The notes below the pieces were generated by a model that saw nothing but the letters and a program-made list of their open reading frames with translations, was not told the origin of the DNA and made no database searches. A program made the position numbers and the translations under genes. From Burkholderiales bacterium (GTDB lineage Bacteria; Pseudomonadota; Gammaproteobacteria; Burkholderiales; SG8-41), in contig JAIESJ010000176.1 in the NCBI GenBank assembly GCA_019746155.1, positions 1-8,132 on the forward strand: DNA of 8,132 bases, in the 5' to 3' direction. This document shows positions 1 through 6,028 of the stretch, piece after piece. Numbering within the stretch: the stretch's first letter is position 1; the number at the start of each line of letters is the position of its first letter.

Positions 1-872
1 GGCGCCTTGATCGGCGAGCCCACCGACCAGCGCTTGATGTTGGTGTTCATGATCTCGAAAGTCGTCCCCAGCCCGTCGAGCAGGCGCTCCGGCTCGGGCG
101 CCCTGCCGATGCGGCGCGTCTCGTCGTAGGCGACGAAAAAGTTGCGCTCGCCCGAGAACACGTCCTCGACCGCGGTGAAGCCGTGGGCCACCATCGCCGC
201 CGCCGCGACCCCGTTGCGCGCCGGCATGCCGCCGAAGTCGAAGGCTTTCTCGATGTGTTCCTCGTCGCGCATCCAGCATGAGATTCCCGAGCATTGCTGC
301 GCGGTGTAGGACAGCAGGTGCCGCACCTGGTCGCCGCCCAGGCCGGCCAACGCGCCAGCGGCTGCCGCGGCGCCGAACATCGGGCCGAAGCTGTGAGTCG
401 AATGCCCCGCTTCGCGAAAGTCGTAGGCGTGCAAAGCCATGGTGAGCCGGCAGCCCACGTCGTAGCCCAGGGCGACCGCGCGCAGCAATCGCGTGCCGTT
501 GCTGCGTTCGCGCTCGGCCATCGCCAGTGCCGCGGGCACGATGCCGCAGCCGGGATGGGTGAGCGAGGGCGCGTGCGAATCATCGGTCTCGTCGGCGTGC
601 GCCAGCATGCCGTTGGCGAGCGCCGCGTGCTCGGCGGTCGTGAGCAGTTTCGAGCCGACGACCAAAGCCTCCTTTTTGCCGCCCAGGCTTCGGGCGTAAG
701 AGATCGCTTTTCTTCCCGGCGGCAGGCGCGAACCGGACACCATGGCGGCGAGCGTGTCGAGCACGTGATGCTTGGTTTTCTCGACCACGGCCTGGGGTAA
801 GGGCTTCCTGACGGCGCCGGCGATGTATGCGGCGAGCTGCTGCATGACCGGGGACACTTGGGGAGATCTCAT
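1..872 (-). CDS. MmgE/PrpD family protein (2-methylcitrate dehydratase-like), C-terminus off the window edge
   Basis: The reverse strand reads 290 uninterrupted codons from ATG at 872 to the left edge. Family features seen: an N-terminal helical region with VLDTLAAMVSGS (about residues 37-48), the conserved ALANGMLAHADETDDSH stretch (84-100) followed by LTHPGCG, the HSTHSFGPMFGAAAA segment, and NTNIKRWSVGSP just before the edge. Members are usually about 450-460 residues, so roughly 160 are missing off the edge. The family includes 2-methylcitrate dehydratase (PrpD) and many uncharacterised dehydratases or isomerases. No prpB or prpC neighbour is visible, so the substrate cannot be assigned. 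An in-frame TAA 24 bases upstream limits the start to ATG 872. No good ribosome-binding site precedes it, and Met10 is an alternative. The gene lies downstream of the SDR on the same strand, but a 190-base gap with its own AT-rich promoter-like stretch argues against simple coupling. Confidence 0.9.
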   Translation of the reverse strand, partial: MRSPQVSPVMQQLAAYIAGAVRKPLPQAVVEKTKHHVLDTLAAMVSGSRLPPGRKAISYARSLGGKKEALVVGSKLLTTAEHAALANGMLAHADETDDSHAPSLTHPGCGIVPAALAMAERERSNGTRLLRAVALGYDVGCRLTMALHAYDFREAGHSTHSFGPMFGAAAAAGALAGLGGDQVRHLLSYTAQQCSGISCWMRDEEHIEKAFDFGGMPARNGVAAAAMVAHGFTAVEDVFSGERNFFVAYDETRRIGRAPEPERLLDGLGTTFEIMNTNIKRWSVGSPIKA

Positions 873-882
873 GCGATTTTCT

Positions 883-905
883 AATATATTGATTTAATTG
901 ATATT
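883..905 (-). promoter_or_regulatory. AT-rich promoter/operator-like stretch upstream of the MmgE/PrpD gene
   Basis: This is a block made almost wholly of A and T in otherwise GC-rich DNA, 11-33 bases ahead of the ATG at 872. It contains TATATT (reverse strand, 885-890), which could serve as a -10 box. It also contains two adjacent 9-base direct repeats, ATTGATTTA (888-896) and ATTGATATT (897-905). No convincing -35 hexamer is visible at the expected distance. The role is inferred from composition and position only. Confidence 0.28.
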
Positions 906-910
906 TTTAT

Positions 911-956
911 GGACCGCCGGCGAAGCCGGGTCGAAGTCCCGTTCGAGATGACGGTC
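911..956. repeat. Compact intergenic element with three nested inverted repeats
   Basis: An outer pair GACCG (912-916) / CGGTC (952-956) encloses two perfect hairpins: CCGGC-GAA-GCCGG (917-929) and TCGAA-GTCCCG-TTCGA (931-946). Together they could fold as a small three-way junction in RNA from either strand. It may be a copy of a short dispersed (REP-like) intergenic repeat or a 5' leader structure of the MmgE/PrpD transcript. Short GC-rich stems arise easily in such DNA, so the assignment is tentative. Confidence 0.3.
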
Positions 957-1030
957 GATCCTGGTGTGAAGATTCTGGCTGATGACGATTGCTGCCGCTA
1001 TGAACCCCATTCTTTGGCGCCTTTCATTTC

Positions 1031-1064
1031 AGGATTTTGCCGAACTTGGGTCCGACAAAATCCT
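1031..1064 (-). terminator. Hairpin at the 3' end of the SDR gene, possible terminator
   Basis: A perfect 9-base inverted repeat AGGATTTTG (1031-1039) / CAAAATCCT (1056-1064) has a 16-base middle that pairs partially, extending the stem with mismatches. It overlaps the SDR stop codon by two bases. There is no run of T after the stem on either strand, so it is not a classical Rho-independent terminator. It may instead protect the 3' end or attenuate read-through into the next minus-strand gene. Confidence 0.4.
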
Positions 1065-1836
1065 AAGGCATCAGCCCGCCGCCGTTGACGTGTATCGACT
1101 GCCCGGTGATGTAGCGCGCGTCGGGCCCGCACAGCATGCGCACCATCGCTGCGATTTCCTCGGGCGCGCCGCGCCGGCCGATCGGAGGCGGCGTGCGCCG
1201 GTGGTCGGGGCGTTCCGGCGCGCCCGGCAGTCCGCGCCGGGTCTCGATCGTGCCTGGCACCACGCAATTGACGGTGATGTCATGCTCGGCAAGATCGAGC
1301 GCGAGCGCCTTGGTCATCGCAGCGAGCCCGCCTTTGGCGGTAACCACGTGTGCGCGATGCAGTGCGCCCTTGTGGCCGGTGAGCCCGCCGATGTTGACGA
1401 TCGCGCCGCCGCCGGCGCGGATGAGGTGCGGCAGGCAGGCCTGGGTGCAGATGAAGGCGCCGTCGAGCACGATGGAAAGGGTGCGTCGCCAGTCCTCGAG
1501 CTTGATTTCGGCGAACGGCGTCTCGGCGCGCACCGCGGCATTGTTGACCAGGAAATCGAGGCGGCCGAAGCGCTTGACGGTGTCATCGGCCATCCGCGCC
1601 ACCGCCGCGGGATCGGTCACGTCGGCGATGAACAGCGCCGCCTTGCCGCCTGCGGCTTCGATCATTTCCACCGTCTCCTGTGCCGCCTCGCGCGAAGTGT
1701 TGGCGTTGACCATCACCGCGGCGCCGCCGGCGGCCAGCGAACGCGCGATGGCGCGTCCGATATTGCGCGCGCCGCCGGTCACGAGCGCCACCTTGCCGGT
1801 GAACTCGTCTCCCTTTTTCATTCCTGTGTCGCTCAT
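1063..1836 (-). CDS. SDR family oxidoreductase-like protein with a degenerate catalytic tetrad
   Basis: This 257-residue protein is normal in length for a classical SDR. The Rossmann cofactor site TGGARNIG (residues 20-27), an acidic residue in the ADV motif (72), NNAA (98-101) and the C-terminal RYITGQSIHVNGG are all present. The usual Asn-Ser-Tyr-Lys catalytic tetrad is not. By alignment to FabG-type enzymes, Asn becomes Val123, Ser becomes Gly151, Tyr becomes Val164 (the segment reads AHVVTAK), and only Lys168 remains. It probably binds NAD(P), but ordinary ketoreductase chemistry is doubtful. Automatic labels such as 3-oxoacyl-ACP reductase should not be trusted. ATG 1836 is preceded by AGAGAGGG (1843-1850) at good spacing, which supports this start over Met6. 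It is divergent from purE. A hairpin sits on its stop codon, and the MmgE/PrpD gene follows on the same strand. Confidence 0.9.
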   Translation of the reverse strand: MSDTGMKKGDEFTGKVALVTGGARNIGRAIARSLAAGGAAVMVNANTSREAAQETVEMIEAAGGKAALFIADVTDPAAVARMADDTVKRFGRLDFLVNNAAVRAETPFAEIKLEDWRRTLSIVLDGAFICTQACLPHLIRAGGGAIVNIGGLTGHKGALHRAHVVTAKGGLAAMTKALALDLAEHDITVNCVVPGTIETRRGLPGAPERPDHRRTPPPIGRRGAPEEIAAMVRMLCGPDARYITGQSIHVNGGGLMP

Positions 1837-1865
1837 GGCACCCTCTCTATGCCAGGCCGGACCCG

Positions 1866-1900
1866 ATGCCGGACAATATCAGGCATGAGCATATCGTGAA
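1866..1900 (-). promoter_or_regulatory. Possible promoter with overlapping inverted repeat for the SDR gene
   Basis: Reading the reverse strand, TTCACG (1895-1900) and TATTGT (1873-1878) lie 16 bases apart. Each matches four of six bases of the housekeeping -35 and -10 consensus. An inverted repeat ATGCC (1866-1870) / GGCAT (1882-1886) straddles the -10 box, and a further ATGCC lies at 1849-1853, so three half-sites are spaced 16-17 bases apart. This geometry would suit a repressor, but no regulator gene is visible nearby. Tentative. Confidence 0.27.
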
Positions 1901-2042
1901 CCGCAACTTGGCCGGATGATACTGGCGTGGGTCGTGCCGTATGTGTTTTTTCTGGGATGGCGTCGGCGCGCCGTCGGGCTTCATGCGGGCGGACAACCGT
2001 CACGCAGCACCGAAATTCTAGCATGGATGTCTTGCTCCGCCG

Positions 2043-2074
2043 CGCGGCTGTGGCCGCGACGAATGGGTTAAAAT
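2043..2074 (+). promoter_or_regulatory. purE: Probable purE operon promoter with a palindrome in place of the -35 box
   Basis: TAAAAT at 2069-2074 is a good -10 box lying 23 bases before the purE start. No recognisable -35 hexamer sits 16-18 bases upstream. That place is occupied by a perfect inverted repeat CGCGGC-TGTG-GCCGCG (2043-2058). A start near 2081 would leave only a very short leader, so a riboswitch upstream of purE is unlikely. The ribosome-binding site AGGAG (2084-2088) is 8 bases before the GTG. Confidence 0.42.
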
Positions 2075-2096
2075 ACGCGTTTCAGGAGCGCGCCGG

Positions 2097-2594
2097 GTGA
2101 AAAAACCGTTGGTCGGCATTGTGATGGGCAGCCAGAGCGACTGGGACGTGATGCAGCACGCAGCGCGTCAGCTGGAGGACTTCGGCATTGCCCATGAGGC
2201 TCGCATCGTTTCGGCGCACCGCACACCGGACCTGCTGTATGAATATGCCGAAACCGCGGCGCGGCGCGGACTGAAATGCATCATCGCCGGCGCGGGCGGC
2301 TCGGCCCATTTGCCCGGCATGCTGGCCGCCAAGACCATTGTTCCGGTGCTGGGTGTTCCGGTTCCGACCCGGCATTTGCAGGGACTGGATTCCCTGCTTT
2401 CGATTGTGCAGATGCCCAGGGGCATTCCGGTTGCGACTTTCGCCATTGGCGAAGCCGGCGCCGCCAATGCCGGGCTTTTTGCCGTCGCGCTGCTCGCGCG
2501 CCACGATGCGCGGCTGGCGAAGCGCCTCGACGCCTTCCGCAGCAAGCAGACACAGACTGTGCGCGCAATGAAGCTGCCGAACCCCGCGAGATGA
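2097..2594 (+). CDS. purE: 5-(carboxyamino)imidazole ribonucleotide mutase PurE (class I)
   Basis: PurE interconverts N5-CAIR, made by PurK, and CAIR in the sixth step of de novo purine synthesis in the cytoplasm. The 165-residue length is typical of class I enzymes. Visible motifs are MGSQSDW (residues 10-16), SAHRTP with the conserved His41 (39-44), and GAGGSAHLPGM (65-75) of the nucleotide- and CO2-handling site. The neighbouring purK confirms the class I pathway through N5-CAIR. The start is GTG 2097, preceded by AGGAG at 2084-2088. It is the first gene of the plus-strand run. Its stop codon overlaps the purK start in an ATGA (2591-2594), which implies translational coupling of the two partner enzymes. 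Nothing is missing from the protein. Confidence 0.97.
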   Translation: MKKPLVGIVMGSQSDWDVMQHAARQLEDFGIAHEARIVSAHRTPDLLYEYAETAARRGLKCIIAGAGGSAHLPGMLAAKTIVPVLGVPVPTRHLQGLDSLLSIVQMPRGIPVATFAIGEAGAANAGLFAVALLARHDARLAKRLDAFRSKQTQTVRAMKLPNPAR

Positions 2595-3736
2595 TCTTTC
2601 CCGACGCCATGCTGGGCATGCTGGGCGGCGGCCAGCTCGGCCGCATGTTCACGCTCGCCGCGCACAGCATGGGCTACCGCGTCACGGTGCTCGACCCCGA
2701 TCCCCTCAGTCCGGCGGGCGCCGTGGCCGATGTTCATCTCAAGGCCGCCTATCAGGACCGTGAAGCATTGCAGCAGCTCGCCGATACCTGCGTCGCGGTG
2801 ACCACCGAATTCGAGAACGTTCCTGCCGCAAGCCTGCGGTGGCTGGCTGGTCACTGTGCGGTGCGGCCTGCGGGCGATTGCGTGGCGATTGCTCAGGACC
2901 GCATCCGCGAGAAGCGTTTCCTGAGCTCGGCCGGCCTGGAGGTGGCGCCGTTTGCCGTGATCGAACGCGAGGCGGACCTGGATGGCCTCGATAAGTCGTT
3001 GTTTCCCGGCGTGCTCAAGCGCGCACGCTTCGGTTATGACGGCAAAGGCCAGGCGCGGGTGGCCACGACGGAGCAAGCGCGCGCGGCGTTTGCCGCGATG
3101 GGCGCCGAGCCGTGCGTGCTCGAGAAGCTGGTGACGCTGGCGTGCGAGGTGTCGGTGGTGGTGGCGCGCGGCGACGACGGCGCGGTGAGGTGTTTTCCGG
3201 TTGCTGAAAACCGTCATCGCAACGGCATACTCGATGTCAGCATCGTGCCCGCGCGCATTTCGCACGGGCTTGCGCAGCAGGCGGAGCGCGCGGCGGTCGA
3301 GGTCGCGCACCGTTTCGATTATTGCGGCGTGCTGGCAGTGGAATTCTTTGTGACGGCCGACGGGCGCCTCCTGGCGAACGAAATCGCGCCTCGCCCGCAC
3401 AACAGCGGCCATTACACCATCGATGCCTGCGTGACCTCGCAGTTCGAGCAGCAGGTGCGCACCTTGTGCGGTCTGCCGCTGGGCGATACGCGCCTGCTGT
3501 CACCGGTGGCCATGGTGAATCTGCTGGGAGACGCCTGGCAGCACGGCCAGCCGGCCTGGGACAAGCTGTTCGTTCACCCGGAAGCGAAGCTGCATCTTTA
3601 CGGCAAGCATGAAGCGCGTCCGGGCCGCAAGATGGGGCACTACACTGTTCTGGGCCCCACCGCCGAGGAGGCGCTGCAGCGCGCGCTCGCCATTCGCGCC
3701 ACACTCTGCCCGGAGTTCACGCTCGGCCCCGCCTGA
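2591..3736 (+). CDS. purK: 5-(carboxyamino)imidazole ribonucleotide synthase PurK
   Basis: PurK is an ATP-grasp enzyme that joins AIR and bicarbonate at the cost of ATP, giving N5-CAIR for PurE. The 381 residues include the N-terminal GGGQLGRM loop (12-19), DPDP (35-38), TTEFENVP (71-78), the ATP-grasp lysine region LKRARFGYDGKGQ (142-154), ENRHRNGILD (206-215) and the metal/substrate motif NEIAPRPHNSGH (263-274). A C-terminal small domain follows. ATG 2591 was chosen because it lies just before the family N-terminus and overlaps the purE stop by four bases. The same frame stays open further upstream inside purE, but that stretch reads as out-of-frame purE. purC follows after 19 bases. This is one of two bicarbonate-consuming ligase-type enzymes in the run. 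Confidence 0.97.
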   Translation: MIFPDAMLGMLGGGQLGRMFTLAAHSMGYRVTVLDPDPLSPAGAVADVHLKAAYQDREALQQLADTCVAVTTEFENVPAASLRWLAGHCAVRPAGDCVAIAQDRIREKRFLSSAGLEVAPFAVIEREADLDGLDKSLFPGVLKRARFGYDGKGQARVATTEQARAAFAAMGAEPCVLEKLVTLACEVSVVVARGDDGAVRCFPVAENRHRNGILDVSIVPARISHGLAQQAERAAVEVAHRFDYCGVLAVEFFVTADGRLLANEIAPRPHNSGHYTIDACVTSQFEQQVRTLCGLPLGDTRLLSPVAMVNLLGDAWQHGQPAWDKLFVHPEAKLHLYGKHEARPGRKMGHYTVLGPTAEEALQRALAIRATLCPEFTLGPA

Positions 3737-3755
3737 TTTTTCATTTGGATACACG

Positions 3756-4649
3756 ATGACAGCCACCGACACCCCATTGTTTCAGTCCGATCTCAAGAGC
3801 CTGCCGTTCGTGCATCGCGGCAAGGTGCGCGACATTTACGCCGTCGGCGACGACAAACTGCTGGTCGTGCAGACCGACCGGCTGTCGGCGTTCGATGTGA
3901 TTCTGCCCACGCCCATCCCCGGCAAGGGGCGGGTGCTGACCGAATTATCGTTGTTCTGGTTCAGGAAACTTGCACATGTCATACCCAATCATTTGACCGG
4001 AATGGTGCCGGAGACGGTGGTCGCGGAAAACGAACGGGCCCAGATTGCCGGGCGCGCGATGGCGGTGAAAAAACTCAAGCCGCTGCTGATCGAGGCGGTG
4101 GTGCGCGGCTACCTCATCGGCTCGGGCTGGAAGGACTATCAGGCGACCGGCGCGATCTGCGGCATCAAATTGCCGGCGGGACTCAGGCAGGCCGACAAGC
4201 TGCCGCGGCCGATATTCACGCCGGCGTCCAAGGCGCCCGCCGGCCAGCACGACGAGAACATCACCTTTGCCGAAACCGAAAAGGTCGTCGGCGCGGAACT
4301 CGCGGCAAAAGTCCGCGACGTTTCGATCCGCCTCTATACCGAAGCGGCCGACTATGCCGCCGGGCGCGGCATCATCATCGCCGATACCAAGTTCGAATTC
4401 GGCACCGACGGCGAGGGCAACCTGGTGCTGATCGACGAGGCGCTGACGCCGGATTCGTCGCGCTTCTGGCCGGCAGCGGAGTACCGCACCGGCATCAGCC
4501 CGCCTTCGTTCGACAAACAGATCGTGCGCGACTGGCTTGAAACCCAGCCTTGGGACAAGAAACCTCCGGCGCCGGCATTGCCGCCGGAAGTGCTGAAAAA
4601 GACGGCCGAGAAGTATCGCGAAGTGCAGCGGCTGCTGACGGGCGCTTAG
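3756..4649 (+). CDS. purC: Phosphoribosylaminoimidazole-succinocarboxamide (SAICAR) synthase PurC
   Basis: PurC condenses CAIR, the product of PurE, with aspartate using ATP to give SAICAR. The protein has 297 residues, matching the longer bacterial and yeast-type enzyme rather than the roughly 240-residue E. coli form. Motifs seen are HRGKVRDIY (20-28), DRLSAFDVILP (41-51), EAVVRGYLIGSGWKDY (114-129), IADTKFEFG, the DEALTPDSSRFWP signature, and SFDKQIVRDWLE near the C-terminus. ATG 3756 fits the family N-terminus and has a weak TTGGA ribosome-binding site at 3745-3749. The frame is open further upstream inside purK but lacks family similarity there. Together purE, purK and purC cover three consecutive pathway steps. 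The next gene begins 56 bases downstream without an obvious terminator between. Confidence 0.97.
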   Translation: MTATDTPLFQSDLKSLPFVHRGKVRDIYAVGDDKLLVVQTDRLSAFDVILPTPIPGKGRVLTELSLFWFRKLAHVIPNHLTGMVPETVVAENERAQIAGRAMAVKKLKPLLIEAVVRGYLIGSGWKDYQATGAICGIKLPAGLRQADKLPRPIFTPASKAPAGQHDENITFAETEKVVGAELAAKVRDVSIRLYTEAADYAAGRGIIIADTKFEFGTDGEGNLVLIDEALTPDSSRFWPAAEYRTGISPPSFDKQIVRDWLETQPWDKKPPAPALPPEVLKKTAEKYREVQRLLTGA

Positions 4650-4675
4650 GCGCGGTCCGGAGGGTCGTAGAGAAA

Positions 4676-4702
4676 ATGACCGTACAAGCTGTTGAGCCCT
4701 GA
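4676..4702 (+). other. Possible 8-codon leader ORF before the SbtA gene
   Basis: An ATG at 4676 opens a frame encoding MTVQAVEP, which ends at TGA 4700-4702, three bases before the GTG of the transporter gene and in the same frame as it. GGAGGG at 4659-4664 precedes the ATG, although its spacing of 11 bases is long. The transporter GTG itself has no good ribosome-binding site, so ribosomes ending this mini-ORF could restart there. A frame this short could easily arise by chance. Confidence 0.2.
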
Positions 4703-4705
4703 GCC

Positions 4706-5644
4706 GTGGAACCGGTAATCCTCTTTTTCCTGCTTGGCGTGGCCGGGGGGCTGGCACGCACGGACATGAAGTTTCCGACCGCGTTATACGAAGCCCTGAC
4801 CATTTATCTGCTGCTGGCGATCGGCCTCAAGGGAGGGGTCGAGCTGGCAAAGCATCCGCTGCTGGATGCGGTGCTGCCCTCAGCCGCGGTGGTGCTGCTC
4901 GGGGTGGCGATCCCCCTGGTGGCTTTTCCCATATTGCTCCGCTTGGGGGGGTTGAATCGTGCGGACGCCGCCTCGATCGCCGCGCATTACGGATCGGTGA
5001 GCGTGGTGACTTTCGCGGTGGGCGCGGCGTACCTGAACCGCCTTGGCGAATCCTATGAAGGGATACTCACGGTGTTTCTGGTGTTGCTGGAGATCCCGGC
5101 GATTGTCGTCGGCATAGCGCTGGCCAAAGGGGTCGGCAAGGACGTGGCGTGGGGTCGTCTGGTCCGGGAAGTGATGTTCGGCAAGAGCATCTTCCTGCTG
5201 CTGGGCGGGTTGGTTGTCGGCTGGTTCGCGGGCCTCGACGGGATCGCACCTCTCGATCGGTTGTTCTTCGACTTGTTCAAGGGCGTCCTGGCGCTGTTCC
5301 TGCTGGAAATGGGATTGGTCGCATCCCGGCAGCTTGACGTATTGCGCCGCTTTGGCCCCTTTCTTGCAGGATTCGCCGTGATCATGCCGATGATTTCCGC
5401 TGCTCTGGGTCTTGTGACGGGGCTCCTGCTCGGTCTGTCGCCGGGGGGCATGACGCTGCTGGCTACGCTGGCCGCCAGCGCCTCCTACATCGCGGCCCCG
5501 GCCGCGATGCGGATCGCCGTGCCTGATGCGAATCCGGCGCTTTCTGTCGGAGCGTCTTTAGGCATCACCTTCCCCTTCAATCTCGTGGCGGGAATCCCGA
5601 TATATCACAAGGCGGCGCTTTGGCTGACCGGAGGCGATGCATGA
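4706..5644 (+). CDS. sbtA: SbtA-type sodium-dependent bicarbonate transporter
   Basis: This 312-residue integral membrane protein has about ten hydrophobic segments arranged as two five-helix halves, as in the SbtA (Sbt_1, formerly DUF897) family of Na+-dependent high-affinity bicarbonate importers. Conserved stretches include AIGLKGGVEL (38-47), DAASIAAHYGSVSVVTFA (87-104) and, near the C-terminus, SASYIAAPAAMRIAVPDANP followed by SLGITFPFN. The first two carry the family's ion and substrate site region. It is shorter than cyanobacterial SbtA (about 370 residues), largely through a short loop between the two halves. GTG 4706 is the earliest possible start, because TGA at 4700-4702 is in frame just upstream. 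The next ATG would delete the first helix. The stop overlaps the start of the PII-like gene in an ATGA (5641-5644), the classic sbtA-sbtB pairing. Substrate is inferred from the family and the pairing. Confidence 0.92.
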   Translation: MEPVILFFLLGVAGGLARTDMKFPTALYEALTIYLLLAIGLKGGVELAKHPLLDAVLPSAAVVLLGVAIPLVAFPILLRLGGLNRADAASIAAHYGSVSVVTFAVGAAYLNRLGESYEGILTVFLVLLEIPAIVVGIALAKGVGKDVAWGRLVREVMFGKSIFLLLGGLVVGWFAGLDGIAPLDRLFFDLFKGVLALFLLEMGLVASRQLDVLRRFGPFLAGFAVIMPMISAALGLVTGLLLGLSPGGMTLLATLAASASYIAAPAAMRIAVPDANPALSVGASLGITFPFNLVAGIPIYHKAALWLTGGDA

Positions 5645-5940
5645 CCGCGACGCGTAAACTGTTGACCATCATCTGCGAGACGGACTTGGAAACGAGGCTG
5701 GGAGAGGACGTGATGCGCTTGGGCGCGCATGGCTTTACGGTGACCGATGCGCGCGGGCGGGGTTCGCGCGGGCTGCGCGACGCCTCCTGGGATCCGACCG
5801 CGAACATACGCATGGAAATCATTTGCGAAGAGCGCGTGGCCGAAACCATCGCCGAGCACGTGCGTGCAGCCTATTCCGACAATTACGCGATGGTTCTGTA
5901 CATGGTGGATGTGAGCGTGCTGCGCGCGGAAAAGTTCTAG
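5641..5940 (+). CDS. sbtB: SbtB-like PII-family regulator of the bicarbonate transporter
   Basis: This 99-residue protein has the PII-like ferredoxin fold pattern. It starts with a beta strand KLLTIICE (6-13), then a helix, then GFTVTDARGRGSRGLRD (31-47), which leads into the T-loop. TANIRMEIICEE (53-64), a second helix, and YAMVLYMVDVSVLR (82-95) follow. The GRGSR signature and overall pattern match SbtB, which binds adenine nucleotides including cAMP and docks its T-loop into trimeric SbtA. The start ATG 5641 overlaps the sbtA stop, and a longer reading from further upstream has no family support. It ends at AEKF, so the Cys-containing C-terminal tail (GPEGC) that gives some cyanobacterial SbtB a redox switch is absent. 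A generic GlnB role is less likely given the sequence pattern and the coupling to sbtA. Confidence 0.86.
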   Translation: MTATRKLLTIICETDLETRLGEDVMRLGAHGFTVTDARGRGSRGLRDASWDPTANIRMEIICEERVAETIAEHVRAAYSDNYAMVLYMVDVSVLRAEKF

Positions 5941-6016
5941 CCCCGGCACGCACGGGCCGCATTTGATATCGTAATCCGCACTGCGCGTCTTAAAGCGTAT
6001 CCACAGACGCAATATC

Positions 6017-6020
6017 GGAG
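6017..6020 (+). promoter_or_regulatory. sua5: Ribosome-binding site deciding the Sua5 start
   Basis: GGAG here lies 8 bases ahead of the GTG at 6029. The other candidate GTG at 6020 overlaps this motif and has no purine-rich site in front of it. The site therefore favours the shorter protein by three codons. Confidence 0.55.
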
Positions 6021-6028
6021 TGACAGCC

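Noticed and set aside
294..800. Open frames on the plus and minus strands in other frames across the MmgE/PrpD gene
   Set aside because: They are shadows of the well-supported MmgE/PrpD frame and carry no motifs of their own.
936..956. TTCGA-containing stretch that looked like a tRNA T-arm
   Set aside because: The flanking bases do not form a T-stem, and no anticodon arm, D-arm or acceptor stem can be found nearby.
982..1899. Long plus-strand open frame (305 codons) antisense to the SDR gene, and a second overlapping one
   Set aside because: It is rich in Arg, Ala, Gly and His with no recognisable domain. It mirrors a clear SDR on the other strand and is typical of open antisense frames in GC-rich DNA.
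1833..2024. 63-codon minus-strand frame in the purE/SDR gap, overlapping the SDR start by ATGA
   Set aside because: The overlap is suggestive of coupling, but the translation shows no family pattern. The SDR already has its own ribosome-binding site, and the stretch holds promoter-like signals instead.
2168..3412. Minus-strand open frame of 414 codons across purE and purK
   Set aside because: It lies opposite two well-identified genes, has no domain pattern and is explained by codon bias in the third position.
3945..4757. 270-codon minus-strand frame opposite purC
   Set aside because: It is Arg-rich and low-complexity, fully covered by purC, and has no ribosome-binding site or homology pattern.
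5941..5962. CCCG/CGGG inverted repeat after sbtB as a terminator
   Set aside because: The stem has only four base pairs and no T-run follows, so it does not support separating sbtB from Sua5 transcription.
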